Positions 24,108 through 34,748 of a stretch of DNA of 64,000 nucleotides are shown here, in pieces. Every line of letters starts with the position of its first letter. The first letter of the stretch is position 1. The stretch comes from Roseburia sp. (GTDB lineage Bacteria; Bacillota; Clostridia; Lachnospirales; Lachnospiraceae), in assembly GCA_017937095.1 (NCBI GenBank), contig JAGBEG010000017.1:62001-126000 (forward strand), written 5' to 3'. A program made the position numbers and the translations under genes. The notes under the pieces were generated by a model that searched no databases, was not told the origin of the DNA, and worked only from the letters and a program-made list of their open reading frames with translations.

Positions 24108-25160
24108 ATGGATGAAATCGAATTAGATGAGCGAAAAATTAAAATATTAGACGCAGTTATCCGGAATTACCTTGAGACCGGGGAGCCAGTCGGTTCGCGG
24201 ACGATTTCCAAATATACGGATCTGAATTTAAGTTCCGCGACGATTCGCAATGAGATGGCGGATTTGGAGGAGCTTGGCTATATCCTGCAGCCGCACACAT
24301 CGGCGGGGCGTATTCCTTCCGATAAGGGTTACCGCTTTTACGTGGATCATCTGATGCAGGAGAAGAACCGTGAGGTGGCTGACATGAAGCAGTTTGTCAT
24401 CGAGCACACGGAGAAGGTAGAGCAGGTGCTCCAGCAGGTGGCAAAGATTCTGGCAGCGAACACGAACTATGCGACGATGGTGACTGCACCGAGCTATCAC
24501 CGCAACAAGGTGAAGTTCATACAGCTTTCCAATCTGGATGAGGAACAGATCCTTGCAGTTATCGTCACCGAGGGCAAGCTGGTCAAGAATAAGATTATTC
24601 CGGTGTCGGAGCCGATTGATAACGAGACGATGCTTAAGCTCAATATCCTGCTCAATTCCAATCTCAACGGGCTGGCGCTCGAGGAAATCAACCTTGGAAC
24701 GATTGCAAAGCTAAAGGAGCAGGCGGGGATTCACAGCGACATCATCAGCAATGTCCTTGACACGGTCGCAGAGACAATGGGACAGGATGAGGATATCCGT
24801 ATTTATACGAGCGGTACGACGAACCTGTTCAAGTATCCGGAGTTAAGCGATTCGACGGAGAAGGCGAGCGAGCTCCTTTCCACCTTTGAAGAGAAGCAGC
24901 AGTTAGCAAGTCTTGTGACGGAGAATCTTCTGGAGGAAGAGAACACAGGGATTCAGGTATATATTGGAAATGAAAGCCCGATTCAGACGATGAAGGACTG
25001 CAGCGTTGTGACAGCGACTTACGAACTGGGCGAGGGCATCCGCGGAACGATTGGAATTGTAGGTCCCAAACGGATGGATTACGAGAAAGTCATGGATAAC
25101 TTAAAGGTGCTGAAGAACTCCCTTGACGGAATTTTAGACAAACCGAAGGGGCAGACATAG
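24108..25160 (+). CDS. hrcA: Heat-inducible transcription repressor HrcA
   Basis: A 350-residue repressor with an N-terminal winged helix (VGSRTISKYTDLNLSSATIR, about residues 25-45) and the family signature HTSAGRIPSDKGYRFYVD, then a GAF-like domain. It binds CIRCE just upstream and controls its own operon; in other bacteria its activity depends on GroEL. The start at 24108 is set by GGAGGAAGGA; an in-frame extension upstream would run through the promoter and CIRCE and is not real. It is followed by grpE after 24 bases. Confidence 0.97.
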   Translation: MDEIELDERKIKILDAVIRNYLETGEPVGSRTISKYTDLNLSSATIRNEMADLEELGYILQPHTSAGRIPSDKGYRFYVDHLMQEKNREVADMKQFVIEHTEKVEQVLQQVAKILAANTNYATMVTAPSYHRNKVKFIQLSNLDEEQILAVIVTEGKLVKNKIIPVSEPIDNETMLKLNILLNSNLNGLALEEINLGTIAKLKEQAGIHSDIISNVLDTVAETMGQDEDIRIYTSGTTNLFKYPELSDSTEKASELLSTFEEKQQLASLVTENLLEEENTGIQVYIGNESPIQTMKDCSVVTATYELGEGIRGTIGIVGPKRMDYEKVMDNLKVLKNSLDGILDKPKGQT

Positions 25161-25184
25161 GAACCTTGGTAATGGAGGATTAAG

Positions 25185-25904
25185 ATGTCAGAGATGAATG
25201 AAGAAATCTTAAAAGAAGCAGCAGAAGCGTGCGAAGCGGAGAACACAGATCAGACGGCGGATGCGGCAGATACCCAGTCTGAGGCAGAGGAGAAAGCCGC
25301 AGAGGACGCACAGGCTGACGAAGACGGAGAAGACGCCGAAGCGGCCGCACAGGCAGACGATGAAGCCGGACAGGAGAGCGGACCGGAAGAAGACGAAGAG
25401 GCAGAGGAATCCGGCGCATCAGAAGAAAAGCCGGGCGATAAGAAAAGCTTTTTCAAGAAGAAGAAGGATAAAAAGGATGAGCAGATCGAGGAATTGAATG
25501 ATAAGCTCAAGCGTCAGATGGCGGAATTTGATAACTTCCGTAAGCGTACAGAGAAGGAGAAAGCCCAGATGTACGATATGGGAGCAAGGAGCATTATAGA
25601 AAAGGTGCTTCCGGTCATTGACAACTTTGAACGCGGGCTTGCCGCAGTGCCAGAAGAGGCGAAGGAAGATGCCTTTGTCGTGGGCATGGATAAGGTATAT
25701 AAGCAGATGCTTAGTGAGTTAGAGGCAATCGGCGTGAAGGCGATTGATGCAGTCGGACAGGAATTTGATCCGGAGTTCCACAATGCGGTGATGCAGACGG
25801 AGAGCGACGAATATGAGTCCGGCGTCGTGGCACAGGAATTGCAGAAAGGCTATATGTACAAGGATTCTGTGGTACGTCACAGCATGGTAGCCGTTGTATC
25901 CTAG
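25185..25904 (+). CDS. grpE: Nucleotide exchange factor GrpE
   Basis: A 239-residue homodimeric exchange factor for DnaK. The first 100 residues are highly acidic and alanine/glutamate-rich, longer than in E. coli GrpE, then a basic patch (KKSFFKKKKDKK), the long helix (RQMAEFDNFRKRTEKEKAQM) and the C-terminal beta domain with FDPEFHNAVM and VRHSMVAV. Co-transcribed in hrcA-grpE-dnaK-dnaJ under CIRCE. The acidic extension is probably disordered. Confidence 0.96.
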   Translation: MSEMNEEILKEAAEACEAENTDQTADAADTQSEAEEKAAEDAQADEDGEDAEAAAQADDEAGQESGPEEDEEAEESGASEEKPGDKKSFFKKKKDKKDEQIEELNDKLKRQMAEFDNFRKRTEKEKAQMYDMGARSIIEKVLPVIDNFERGLAAVPEEAKEDAFVVGMDKVYKQMLSELEAIGVKAIDAVGQEFDPEFHNAVMQTESDEYESGVVAQELQKGYMYKDSVVRHSMVAVVS

Positions 25905-25965
25905 CGGCGGCATAGATATTTTGTCAGACGCGCAGACGTGTATTCACGTCCACGTTCTTATATAA

Positions 25966-27897
<1,932 letters not shown>

Positions 27898-27959
27898 TTT
27901 GGAAACAGGCATTAAAAAAGCAGCCAGAGTATGATATTTTGGCACGAGGTATGAGATAT

Positions 27960-27991
27960 GGGGTTTTTGGATGGCAGCATCCAAAAGCCCC
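27960..27991 (+). promoter_or_regulatory. Stem-loop between dnaK and dnaJ
   Basis: GGGGTTTTTGGATG and CATCCAAAAGCCCC form a 14-bp stem (one G-T pair) with loop GCA. There is no T tract after it, so it is more likely an RNA processing or mRNA-stabilising element than a terminator. Confidence 0.65.
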
Positions 27992-28023
27992 GTGTTCAGT
28001 AGAGAAAATCAGAGGAAAAGGTT

Positions 28024-29211
28024 ATGGCAGATAAGAGAGATTATTATGAGGTCCTTGGTGTAAGTAAGACTGCATCGGACGACGAGATCAAGAAAGCATT
28101 CCGTGCGCTTGCCAAAAAATATCATCCCGACATGCATCCGGGAGACAAAGAGTGTGAAGAGAAGTTCAAAGAAGCACAGGAGGCATACGCCGTTTTGAGT
28201 GATGCGGAGAAGAGACGTCAGTATGACCAGTTCGGTCATGCCGCATTTGATGGAACGGGCGGTGCCGGAGGTTTTGATTTCTCCGGCATGGATATGGGAG
28301 ACATTTTCGGAGATATTTTCGGAGATTTCTTTGGCGGCAGCAGAAGACGGGGAAACGACGGACCGATGAAGGGCGCGAATCTGCGTACCAGCGTCCGCAT
28401 TACGTTTGAGGAAGCCGTATTCGGATGTGAAAAAGAGATTGAGATGGTCTTAAAGGATGAGTGCCATACCTGTCACGGAACGGGAGCAAAGCCGGGAACA
28501 TCCCCGGAGACCTGTCCGAAGTGCGGCGGTAAGGGAAAAGTCGTATTCACACAGCAGTCCTTCTTTGGCACGGTACAGAATGTGCAGACCTGTCCGGAGT
28601 GTAATGGTTCCGGTAAGATCGTCAAGGAGAAATGCAGCGACTGCCGCGGCACAGGTTATATTTCAAGCAAGAAAAAGATTCAGGTGTCGATCCCGGCGGG
28701 TATCGATAACGGACAGAGCGTGCGCATCCGCGAGAAGGGCGAGCCGGGAGTCAACGGCGGTCCGAGAGGCGATCTTCTGGTGGAGGTCGTGGTGTCCAGA
28801 CATCCGACGTTACAGCGTCAGGATATGAATATTTACTCTACGGCAAAGATTTCCTATGCACAGGCGGCGCTTGGCGCTGAGATACGCATCGGTACGGTAG
28901 ACGGCGATGTGCTCTATGAGGTGAAGCCGGGCACGCAGACCGGAACCCGTATCCGCTTAAAGGGCAAGGGTGTTCCGTCTCTGCGCAATAAATCCGTGCG
29001 CGGCGATCACTATGTGGATCTGGTCGTACAGACGCCGACCGGGCTGAATGCTGAGGCGAAGGAGCTTCTTCGCAGGTTCGATGAACTGACGGGTGATTCC
29101 TTAAACCGAAGCGGCGCCCAGGACGGGGCGGCATCTTCCGATAAGCAGGAGAAGCCAAAGAAAAAGAAAGGATTCATGGATAAAATCAAGGAATCTTTGG
29201 ATGATATCTAA
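28024..29211 (+). CDS. dnaJ: Chaperone DnaJ (Hsp40)
   Basis: A 395-residue co-chaperone. It has a J domain with HPD ([11 protein letters not shown]), a Gly/Phe-rich linker ([14 protein letters not shown]), four zinc-finger repeats ([32 protein letters not shown]) and the two C-terminal substrate domains. Last gene of the CIRCE operon, followed by a strong terminator. The C-terminal 30 residues are an extra basic tail ([18 protein letters not shown]). Confidence 0.97.
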   Translation: MADKRDYYEVLGVSKTASDDEIKKAFRALAKKYHPDMHPGDKECEEKFKEAQEAYAVLSDAEKRRQYDQFGHAAFDGTGGAGGFDFSGMDMGDIFGDIFGDFFGGSRRRGNDGPMKGANLRTSVRITFEEAVFGCEKEIEMVLKDECHTCHGTGAKPGTSPETCPKCGGKGKVVFTQQSFFGTVQNVQTCPECNGSGKIVKEKCSDCRGTGYISSKKKIQVSIPAGIDNGQSVRIREKGEPGVNGGPRGDLLVEVVVSRHPTLQRQDMNIYSTAKISYAQAALGAEIRIGTVDGDVLYEVKPGTQTGTRIRLKGKGVPSLRNKSVRGDHYVDLVVQTPTGLNAEAKELLRRFDELTGDSLNRSGAQDGAASSDKQEKPKKKKGFMDKIKESLDDI

Positions 29212-29249
29212 AAATAAGGGAATGTCCTGCGCGGCATTCCCTTATTTTT
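29212..29249 (+). terminator. Terminator of the dnaK operon
   Basis: AAATAAGGGAATG ... CATTCCCTTATTTTT, a 12-13 bp stem with T tract. Confidence 0.88.
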
Positions 29250-29264
29250 CGTGAATATTGCCTA

Positions 29265-29293
29265 TTGAGCATCCCTACTAAATGTTGTATCAT
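29265..29293 (+). promoter_or_regulatory. Promoter of the coiled-coil J protein gene
   Basis: TTGAGC (29265-29270), 17-bp spacer, TATCAT (29288-29293). Confidence 0.6.
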
Positions 29294-29351
29294 GGCAATA
29301 GTTGGAAACTATACATGGTACTTTGTCAGAGCATACAAGGAGAGAACCGTC

Positions 29352-29864
29352 GTGGAGCAGGCAGCGATGAGAATAGAAACGGATGAAATCGCTTTTGCGC
29401 AGTGGAGTCATGAAGAGGCAGATTTACTTGAACGCGGAAAACAGGCATTGCGGAAAGAAAAGAAGGAGTTAGAGCGTCAGCGCAGGAAGCTTGAGCGTGA
29501 GAAACGGGATTTCGCTGCTGTCAAGCACTGTGAGGATAAGCGCATGGAGAAAGAAAAGCAGCTTTTCGAGATGAAGTGGAGAATCCTTGAGGAGGAGCTA
29601 AAGAAGCTTGCCGATGAAAAGAAGCAGGTGGAGAGACAGCGGAATTTCTACAAATATCTGGCGGATCATGAGATCAAAGAGGAGAAAAATACCGCCGTTG
29701 TGCGCGGTGAGCTGTTTTTCGCGGGCGTCGAGGATAAGCAGGCGCTCAAAAAGCGCTATAAGGACCTTCTTAAAATTTACCATCCCGACAACCGTTCCGG
29801 GGATGTCCAAACGATACAGGAAATCAACCGCGAGTACGACAGACTGCAGGCGATATATCAGTAG
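29352..29864 (+). CDS. Coiled-coil protein with C-terminal J domain
   Basis: A 170-residue protein. Residues about 15-110 are a long charged coiled coil (RKEKKELERQRRKLEREKRD), and the last 45 form a short J domain with HPD in YKDLLKIYHPDNRSGD. Having the J domain at the C-terminus is unusual. I chose the GTG at 29352, seven bases after AAGGAGAG, because in-frame ATGs upstream overlap the predicted promoter; an ATG at 29367 is the alternative. It is a separate unit right behind the heat-shock operon and probably a specialised DnaK partner; its client is unknown. Confidence 0.75.
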   Translation: MEQAAMRIETDEIAFAQWSHEEADLLERGKQALRKEKKELERQRRKLEREKRDFAAVKHCEDKRMEKEKQLFEMKWRILEEELKKLADEKKQVERQRNFYKYLADHEIKEEKNTAVVRGELFFAGVEDKQALKKRYKDLLKIYHPDNRSGDVQTIQEINREYDRLQAIYQ

Positions 29865-29904
29865 GAGTATAATCGTCTGTGCATGGCTGCAGCAGGCGTT
29901 GGCA

Positions 29905-29948
29905 AAAAGAATGCCGTCATGGTTTTTTAACCGGGACGGCATTCTTTG
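29905..29948. terminator. Bidirectional terminator between J-protein gene and luxS
   Basis: AAAGAATGCCGTC and GACGGCATTCTTT form a 13-bp stem. The T tract is better on the minus strand (TTCTTTTT), so it mainly ends luxS transcripts, and also serves the convergent plus-strand gene. Confidence 0.8.
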
Positions 29949-30017
29949 TGTATGTGGGAAAGTACTACAAATTTGCAGGAAGCTGCGCCAAAGAACGGCT
30001 CTATCTGCTGGACGCGC

Positions 30018-30497
30018 CTATGCCGGATAGATTAAGTGCGCTTCGTCGATGTCATAGAGCGTGTTCTTAAGGTAGCGGTCTGCAAGGTAATTTGCCATGC
30101 CAAGATTCATATCCAGATAGTTGCCGCAGTCCTTTGGCGCAGCGCCCGGCACTTCTCCTCTAAAATCACGGATAAATTCGAACATTTCGATCATAAGAGG
30201 TATGATATCCTTCGACGCATAATCGCCCGCGAGCAGAAGATAAAAGCCTGTGCGGCAGCCCATTGGTCCGAAGTATACGGTCTTATCCGAGAAATCCCTG
30301 TGGTTGCGCAGGAAGGTTGCGCCGAGATGCTCGATCGTGTGAACCTCGGCAGTGTTCATGACCGGCTCGTCGTTCGGTGACGTCATGCGAAGGTCAAAGG
30401 TTGTGATGACCTCTGCGCCGACGTGATCCTTTCTTGATACATAGACGCCTGGCTGCAGTTTGATGTGGTCTATGGTAAAGCTTGCGATTTTTTCCAT
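30018..30497 (-). CDS. luxS: S-ribosylhomocysteine lyase
   Basis: A 159-residue enzyme that splits S-ribosylhomocysteine into homocysteine and DPD, the precursor of the signal AI-2. The metal site is clear: HTIEHLGA (two His) and the cysteine in GPMGCRTGFY. Start at 30497 follows AGGAGG; an earlier in-frame codon overlaps that site. It lies back to back with the nucleosidase gene mtnN, which makes its substrate. Confidence 0.97.
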   Translation of the reverse strand: MEKIASFTIDHIKLQPGVYVSRKDHVGAEVITTFDLRMTSPNDEPVMNTAEVHTIEHLGATFLRNHRDFSDKTVYFGPMGCRTGFYLLLAGDYASKDIIPLMIEMFEFIRDFRGEVPGAAPKDCGNYLDMNLGMANYLADRYLKNTLYDIDEAHLIYPA

Positions 30498-30556
30498 GGA
30501 AAATCCTCCTGTCATTCGGTATATGCCTGCCGCATACCGGCAGACAATTCATTTAA

Positions 30557-30585
30557 ACATTAAATCAGAACGGAACCTTCGTCAA
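30557..30585 (-). promoter_or_regulatory. luxS: Promoter of luxS
   Basis: On the minus strand TTGACG (30585-30580), 17-bp spacer, TAATGT (30562-30557). A leader hairpin CTGCCG-gtatg-CGGCAG follows before the ribosome binding site. Confidence 0.65.
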
Positions 30586-30638
30586 GAGGAAAATTTCTCT
30601 TTTGTCTGCAAACAGCATCCATATGTGGGAAACCGACC

Positions 30639-30668
30639 TTGACAGCAGGGAGAGAGAAAACGTATAGT
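30639..30668 (+). promoter_or_regulatory. mtnN: Promoter of mtnN
   Basis: TTGACA (30639-30644), 18-bp spacer, TATAGT (30663-30668). A hairpin GGGATG-cgta-CATCCC (30680-30695) follows. Confidence 0.7.
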
Positions 30669-30708
30669 AGAGATATGCGGGATGCGTACATCCCGGAAAA
30701 TGAAGAGA

Positions 30709-30804
30709 CTGCCATGGGAGATGTCGGGAGAAGGAAAACACGATAGAAGCTGCCATGAGAGATGTCGGGAGAAGGAAAACACGGTGAAAGCTGCCGGAGA
30801 AATG
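30709..30804 (+). repeat. 41-bp tandem repeats in the mtnN leader
   Basis: Units starting CTGCC at 30709, 30750 and 30791 (last one partial); each contains GAGATGTCGGGAGAAGGAAA. They sit between the promoter and the start codon, so copy number would change leader length. With the two promoters this explains the 320-base gap between luxS and mtnN. Confidence 0.75.
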
Positions 30805-30818
30805 TAAAGGATAGATGG

Positions 30819-31586
30819 ATGATGGACAGATACGATTTTAGGAATAAGCCGTCGGTTCTGATACAGGGCGCGATGGAGACGGAGACGGAATATATGATAG
30901 CGCGGCTTTTGGACGCAGAGTGTGTCGCGCTTGGCAACTGGAGGTTTCACACCGGATTTCTGGGGAAGCATCGCGAGCCGGTGATTATTTCAAGAACCTA
31001 TCAGGGAATGGTAAATGCGGCGGCAGCGACCAGCCTTGCACTGGCGCATTTTATGCCGCGGGCGGTTATCAATCAGGGAATTGCAGGCGGACATGATCCG
31101 CAGTTCCACAGGGGCGATATCGTGCTTGGGGAGCGCGTCGTTCCGATGGGAGCCATGCTGTATGGATTTGCGGAGGCGGGAGCAGGGATCGACGCGGATG
31201 ATTTTAAGCCGCTTCCGATTGAAATTTATAATCGAAGGGCGCAGACGACGGAAAAGGCGATTGATTTTCCATGCGACAGGCGGCTTTTGGAACTGGCGGA
31301 GAAGGTGGAAAGCCCGTATCGCACTGCGCGCGGTGTGATAGGCTCGGCGGACGAGTGGAACAATCAGCTTGACCGGATTGCGCTGCTGCGCCGGCGTTAT
31401 GGGACGACAACGGAGGATATGGAATCGGCGGCTGTGGCGCAGCTTTGCCTTTCTTATGGCATACCGTTTATCGGCATCCGTATTTTGTCCAATTCCATTG
31501 TAAATGCGGAGGACTATGACGAAGCGGTAGGGGAAGACGTGCAGAAATTTATGATAAAATATGTGGAGGCATTGCAGGAGTTTTAG
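30819..31586 (+). CDS. mtnN: 5'-methylthioadenosine/S-adenosylhomocysteine nucleosidase
   Basis: A 255-residue purine-nucleosidase-fold enzyme that removes adenine from methylthioadenosine and S-adenosylhomocysteine. NQGIAGGHDPQFHRGDIVLG and the C-terminal EDMESAAVAQLCLSYGIPF (catalytic Glu and Asp-containing region) match the family. It is longer than the E. coli enzyme (232). Start at 30819 follows AAAGGA; a second ATG directly follows. It produces S-ribosylhomocysteine, the LuxS substrate, so this locus forms the SAH detoxification and AI-2 route. Confidence 0.88.
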   Translation: MMDRYDFRNKPSVLIQGAMETETEYMIARLLDAECVALGNWRFHTGFLGKHREPVIISRTYQGMVNAAAATSLALAHFMPRAVINQGIAGGHDPQFHRGDIVLGERVVPMGAMLYGFAEAGAGIDADDFKPLPIEIYNRRAQTTEKAIDFPCDRRLLELAEKVESPYRTARGVIGSADEWNNQLDRIALLRRRYGTTTEDMESAAVAQLCLSYGIPFIGIRILSNSIVNAEDYDEAVGEDVQKFMIKYVEALQEF

Positions 31587-31615
31587 GTGCGGCATATTCG
31601 ATAAGGGGGAGTGAT

Positions 31616-34459
31616 ATGCTTCAGTTGAAAAAGAGATGGATTGCAGCGGTCGTGATACTTCTTTGCATCGTGGCGGAAATCGGCTGTCTGCCGGTGCATG
31701 GGGCGCAAAAGCAGGCGTCGGGCAGGGTAATCCGCATTGGCTATATTGATTATGACGGTTTTATCACAGAGGATAAAGACGGAGATTACACAGGGTACGG
31801 CGTGGAATATCTGCGCAAAATTGCGCAGTATACCGGATGGGAGTATGAGTATCACTACGATAGCTGGGAAAATCAATTGGAGAAGCTTAAAAGCGGTGAG
31901 ATTGATTTTCTCTGCCATGCGCAAAAGACGCCGGAGCGTGAACGGGCGTATCTGTTCTCGAAATACTCCATCGGCGCAGAGGCGAGCGTGCTCTATGCGA
32001 GAGCGGATGATGAGCGCTATTTTTTCAATGATTACGAGGCGTATGACGGCATGAAGATTGCAATCCTTGCAGACAGCTTTCAGAACGCAGAGTTTGCGGC
32101 ATACGCGAAGAAGAAGGATTTTACCTATGAGACAGTGACCTGCGCAACGCAGGCGGAATGCTTTGCGGCACTGGACGAACAGCGGGTGGATGCGGTCGCG
32201 ATGGGAAGCCTCGCGTTAAAGAGCGGGTATAAGGCAATCTGCAGATTCGGCTCCGATCCCTTCTATTTCATGACCGGAGGGGAAAATCAGGAGCTTATGG
32301 ACGAACTGGACGATGCGCTGGGGCAGATTCTGGCGTCAGACGCGTCTTTCCAGTCGGAGCTGTATGAGAAATATTACGGCGAGTATGAGATGGAGAGCGG
32401 CATCGTATTCACGAGGGAGGAGGCGGAATACATAAAGACGGCGGAGCCGGTCCGTATCGCGTGCATTCCTTCCCGTCAGCCGTTTTCCTATGTGAATGGA
32501 AAGGGCGAGATCGACGGTATCACGGTCGATATTTTAAGGCTTCTTTCTGCCCAAAGCGGGCTTACGTTCGAGTATGTCATGCTTCCGCAGGGAATGCGGA
32601 CGACGGAATATCTGGAACAGAATCCGGATGTATTGGTGGCGGGCGTATTGACGGACAATCCCGCCTTTGACGGACAGCCGTACCTGTTGACGGATAACTT
32701 CTATACGGATGACGTCGCACTTGCAGCACTCGATGATATGGAATACAATCTGGATGCGGGCAAGGAGACTTATACGCTTGCAATTCCAAGAAGCTATATC
32801 GCGCTTGAGGACTATATTTTAAGAAATTATCCCCAGTTTGAAATTGTGGAGTGCCAGACAACGCAGGAGTGTCTGGATAAGGTCGCAGACGGGAGCGTTG
32901 ACTTTGTGGCGCAGAATATCAATGTCATCAAGTACTATCTGGCGAATCCGCACTATGAAAGGATTACCGTTGTGCCGACCTTTTTCATGGATGAGCGCAC
33001 GGGAATCGTGTCGCTTGACAGCGAAGACCATCGGATGATCACAGGGATTTTAAATAAGTGTATTGCTACGATCACACCGAAAGAACTGGCGCAGTTTACG
33101 GTGGATCACACGCTTGCGAACCGCTACACGCTGACCTGGAAAGACATGATGTATAAGTTCCGCTATCCGTTTCTGATGATCGGTGTGCTGCTTATCGCGG
33201 TGATTTCGCTTTTGTGTTCCTTTGAAGTCATGCGGCGGAAAAATTACCGCAGCTTAGAGGAGAAGAACGGGCAGCTCGCAGTGGCGGTCGCGCAGGCAAA
33301 CAGTACGAATCAGGCGAAAAGCGAGTTCCTTGCAAGGATGAGCCATGAGATCCGGACGCCGATGAATGCAATCGCCGGTCTTACGCAGCTTGCAAGGAAA
33401 AGAGCGGACGAGCCGGAGCAGGTGAAGGCTTACCTCGATAAAATCGAGACGTCTTCTGCCATGCTTTTGAACATTATCAATGACGTGCTTGATATGTCGG
33501 CAATCGAAAGTAATAAGCTTAAGATTGCGCAGAGTTCCTTTGTGCTGGATGAACTTTTGGATTCGGTGGAAACTGTGTACAGTGCGCAGTGCAGACAGAA
33601 GGGCGTCGCCTTTGTCATGGAGAAGAAGATTTCAAACGGTATGCTCGTAGGTGACGCACTCCGCTTAAACCAGATTCTTCTCAATCTCGTCTCGAATGCC
33701 TATAAGTTCACGCCGGAGGGCGGCACGATCACAGTGACCGTTTTGGAGATGCCGGGGCACGCAGAACGGGAATACTATAAGTTCATTGTCTCGGATACGG
33801 GCGAAGGAATGTCAGAGGAGATGCTGGAGAAGCTATTTACGCCGTTTGAGCAGGAGGAGGCGGATACCGCCAGACGTCACGGCGGAAGCGGACTTGGGCT
33901 TTCCATTGCCAAGAATCTGGTGGAACTGATGGGCGGTTCGATTTCCTGTCAGTCCAAAAAGGGAGAGGGAACGACTTTTACGGTATCGCTGCCGTTTGTG
34001 AGTGCGGCGGAGGAGAAGAAAGCGGTGCCGGGGGAGGCAGAGAAGGCGAACGAGGAGACGTTTGATTTCGGAGGCAGGCGGGTACTACTTGTGGAGGACA
34101 CTGAAATGAATGCCGAGATTATGACGGACCTTCTTGGCACTGTCAATCTGAACGTGGATCATGCATGGAACGGGAAAGAAGGCGTGGAGCTGTTTGAGCG
34201 GTCAAAGCCTGGAACCTATCTGGCGATTCTGATGGATGTGCAGATGCCGGTCATGAATGGCTATGAGGCGGCGAAGGCTATCCGTGCGCTCCCGCGCTAT
34301 GAAGCGGCGCAGATTCCGATTTATGCAATGACGGCGAATGCGTTTACCGAGGATATCAGCGCCGCGTTAAATGCGGGTATGAACGGTCATATTGCAAAGC
34401 CGGTTGATACGATGGCGTTATATAGAATATTAAAGAAGGTGATGGAGGAGAGGGGATAA
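31616..34459 (+). CDS. Hybrid sensor histidine kinase with two solute-binding domains
   Basis: A 947-residue membrane sensor. Order: signal/anchor helix (about 8-30), two extracellular SBP_bac_3 domains (about 40-265 and 275-500), one membrane helix (about 520-545), HisKA with the phospho-histidine in MSHEIRTPMNAI (about residue 577), HATPase (GGSGLGLSIAKNLV), and a receiver whose aspartate lies in MDVQMPVMNGYEAA (about residue 873). Twin solute-binding domains, as in BvgS/EvgS kinases, suggest sensing of amino acids or other small polar ligands. It lacks an HPt domain, so a separate phosphotransfer protein is needed; one is encoded at 41742. Ribosome binding site AAGGGGGAG. Confidence 0.93.
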   Translation: MLQLKKRWIAAVVILLCIVAEIGCLPVHGAQKQASGRVIRIGYIDYDGFITEDKDGDYTGYGVEYLRKIAQYTGWEYEYHYDSWENQLEKLKSGEIDFLCHAQKTPERERAYLFSKYSIGAEASVLYARADDERYFFNDYEAYDGMKIAILADSFQNAEFAAYAKKKDFTYETVTCATQAECFAALDEQRVDAVAMGSLALKSGYKAICRFGSDPFYFMTGGENQELMDELDDALGQILASDASFQSELYEKYYGEYEMESGIVFTREEAEYIKTAEPVRIACIPSRQPFSYVNGKGEIDGITVDILRLLSAQSGLTFEYVMLPQGMRTTEYLEQNPDVLVAGVLTDNPAFDGQPYLLTDNFYTDDVALAALDDMEYNLDAGKETYTLAIPRSYIALEDYILRNYPQFEIVECQTTQECLDKVADGSVDFVAQNINVIKYYLANPHYERITVVPTFFMDERTGIVSLDSEDHRMITGILNKCIATITPKELAQFTVDHTLANRYTLTWKDMMYKFRYPFLMIGVLLIAVISLLCSFEVMRRKNYRSLEEKNGQLAVAVAQANSTNQAKSEFLARMSHEIRTPMNAIAGLTQLARKRADEPEQVKAYLDKIETSSAMLLNIINDVLDMSAIESNKLKIAQSSFVLDELLDSVETVYSAQCRQKGVAFVMEKKISNGMLVGDALRLNQILLNLVSNAYKFTPEGGTITVTVLEMPGHAEREYYKFIVSDTGEGMSEEMLEKLFTPFEQEEADTARRHGGSGLGLSIAKNLVELMGGSISCQSKKGEGTTFTVSLPFVSAAEEKKAVPGEAEKANEETFDFGGRRVLLVEDTEMNAEIMTDLLGTVNLNVDHAWNGKEGVELFERSKPGTYLAILMDVQMPVMNGYEAAKAIRALPRYEAAQIPIYAMTANAFTEDISAALNAGMNGHIAKPVDTMALYRILKKVMEERG

Positions 34460-34485
34460 TTCTCTCCTGCCCGGCAGAACTTTTG

Positions 34486-34542
34486 GCTCTATAGGAATCA
34501 GTGCTTTCACGCTTTATGGCAACACGGTATTTTCTATAGAGC
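34486..34542 (+). repeat. Terminator-associated palindromic repeat, copy B
   Basis: A 57-bp element beginning GCTCTATAGGAATCAG and ending GTATTTTCTATAGAGC; the ends form an inverted repeat. It leads straight into the A tract of the following terminator. Confidence 0.8.
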
Positions 34543-34544
34543 GA

Positions 34545-34578
34545 AAAAAGAACCATGAGAGATCTCATGGTTCTTTTT
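34545..34578. terminator. Bidirectional terminator between sensor kinase and tRNA-Leu
   Basis: A perfect 15-bp stem, AAAAAGAACCATGAG with CTCATGGTTCTTTTT, loop AGAT. Serves the kinase gene on the plus strand and the tRNA on the minus strand. Confidence 0.9.
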
Positions 34579-34580
34579 GA

Positions 34581-34663
34581 TGCCGGCAGCGGGACTTGAA
34601 CCCGCACGTGGTTGCCCACAACAGATTTTGAGTCTGCCTCGTCTGCCATTCCGACACGCCGGC
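34581..34663 (-). tRNA. tRNA-Leu, anticodon CAA
   Basis: Minus strand: acceptor GCCGGCG pairs with the 3' CGCTGCCGGC region, anticodon stem GCAGA/TCTGT with loop CTCAAAA gives CAA, reading UUG. Long variable arm; CCA is not encoded. Confidence 0.96.
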
Positions 34664-34719
34664 GCATCCAGACCGTAAACGGAATCTGTGACCGAAACCG
34701 TTACGCTCGAACAAATGTT

Positions 34720-34748
34720 ATCTTATCATAACATTTCAAAGATTGCAA
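34720..34748 (-). promoter_or_regulatory. Promoter of tRNA-Leu(CAA)
   Basis: Minus strand TTGCAA (34748-34743), 17-bp spacer, TAAGAT (34725-34720). The -10 region lies in an inverted repeat TGTTAT-cttatc-ATAACA (34717-34734). Confidence 0.7.

Noticed and set aside
30709-30804. CRISPR-like array
   Set aside because: The 41-bp units are contiguous direct repeats without distinct spacers, and no cas genes are present.
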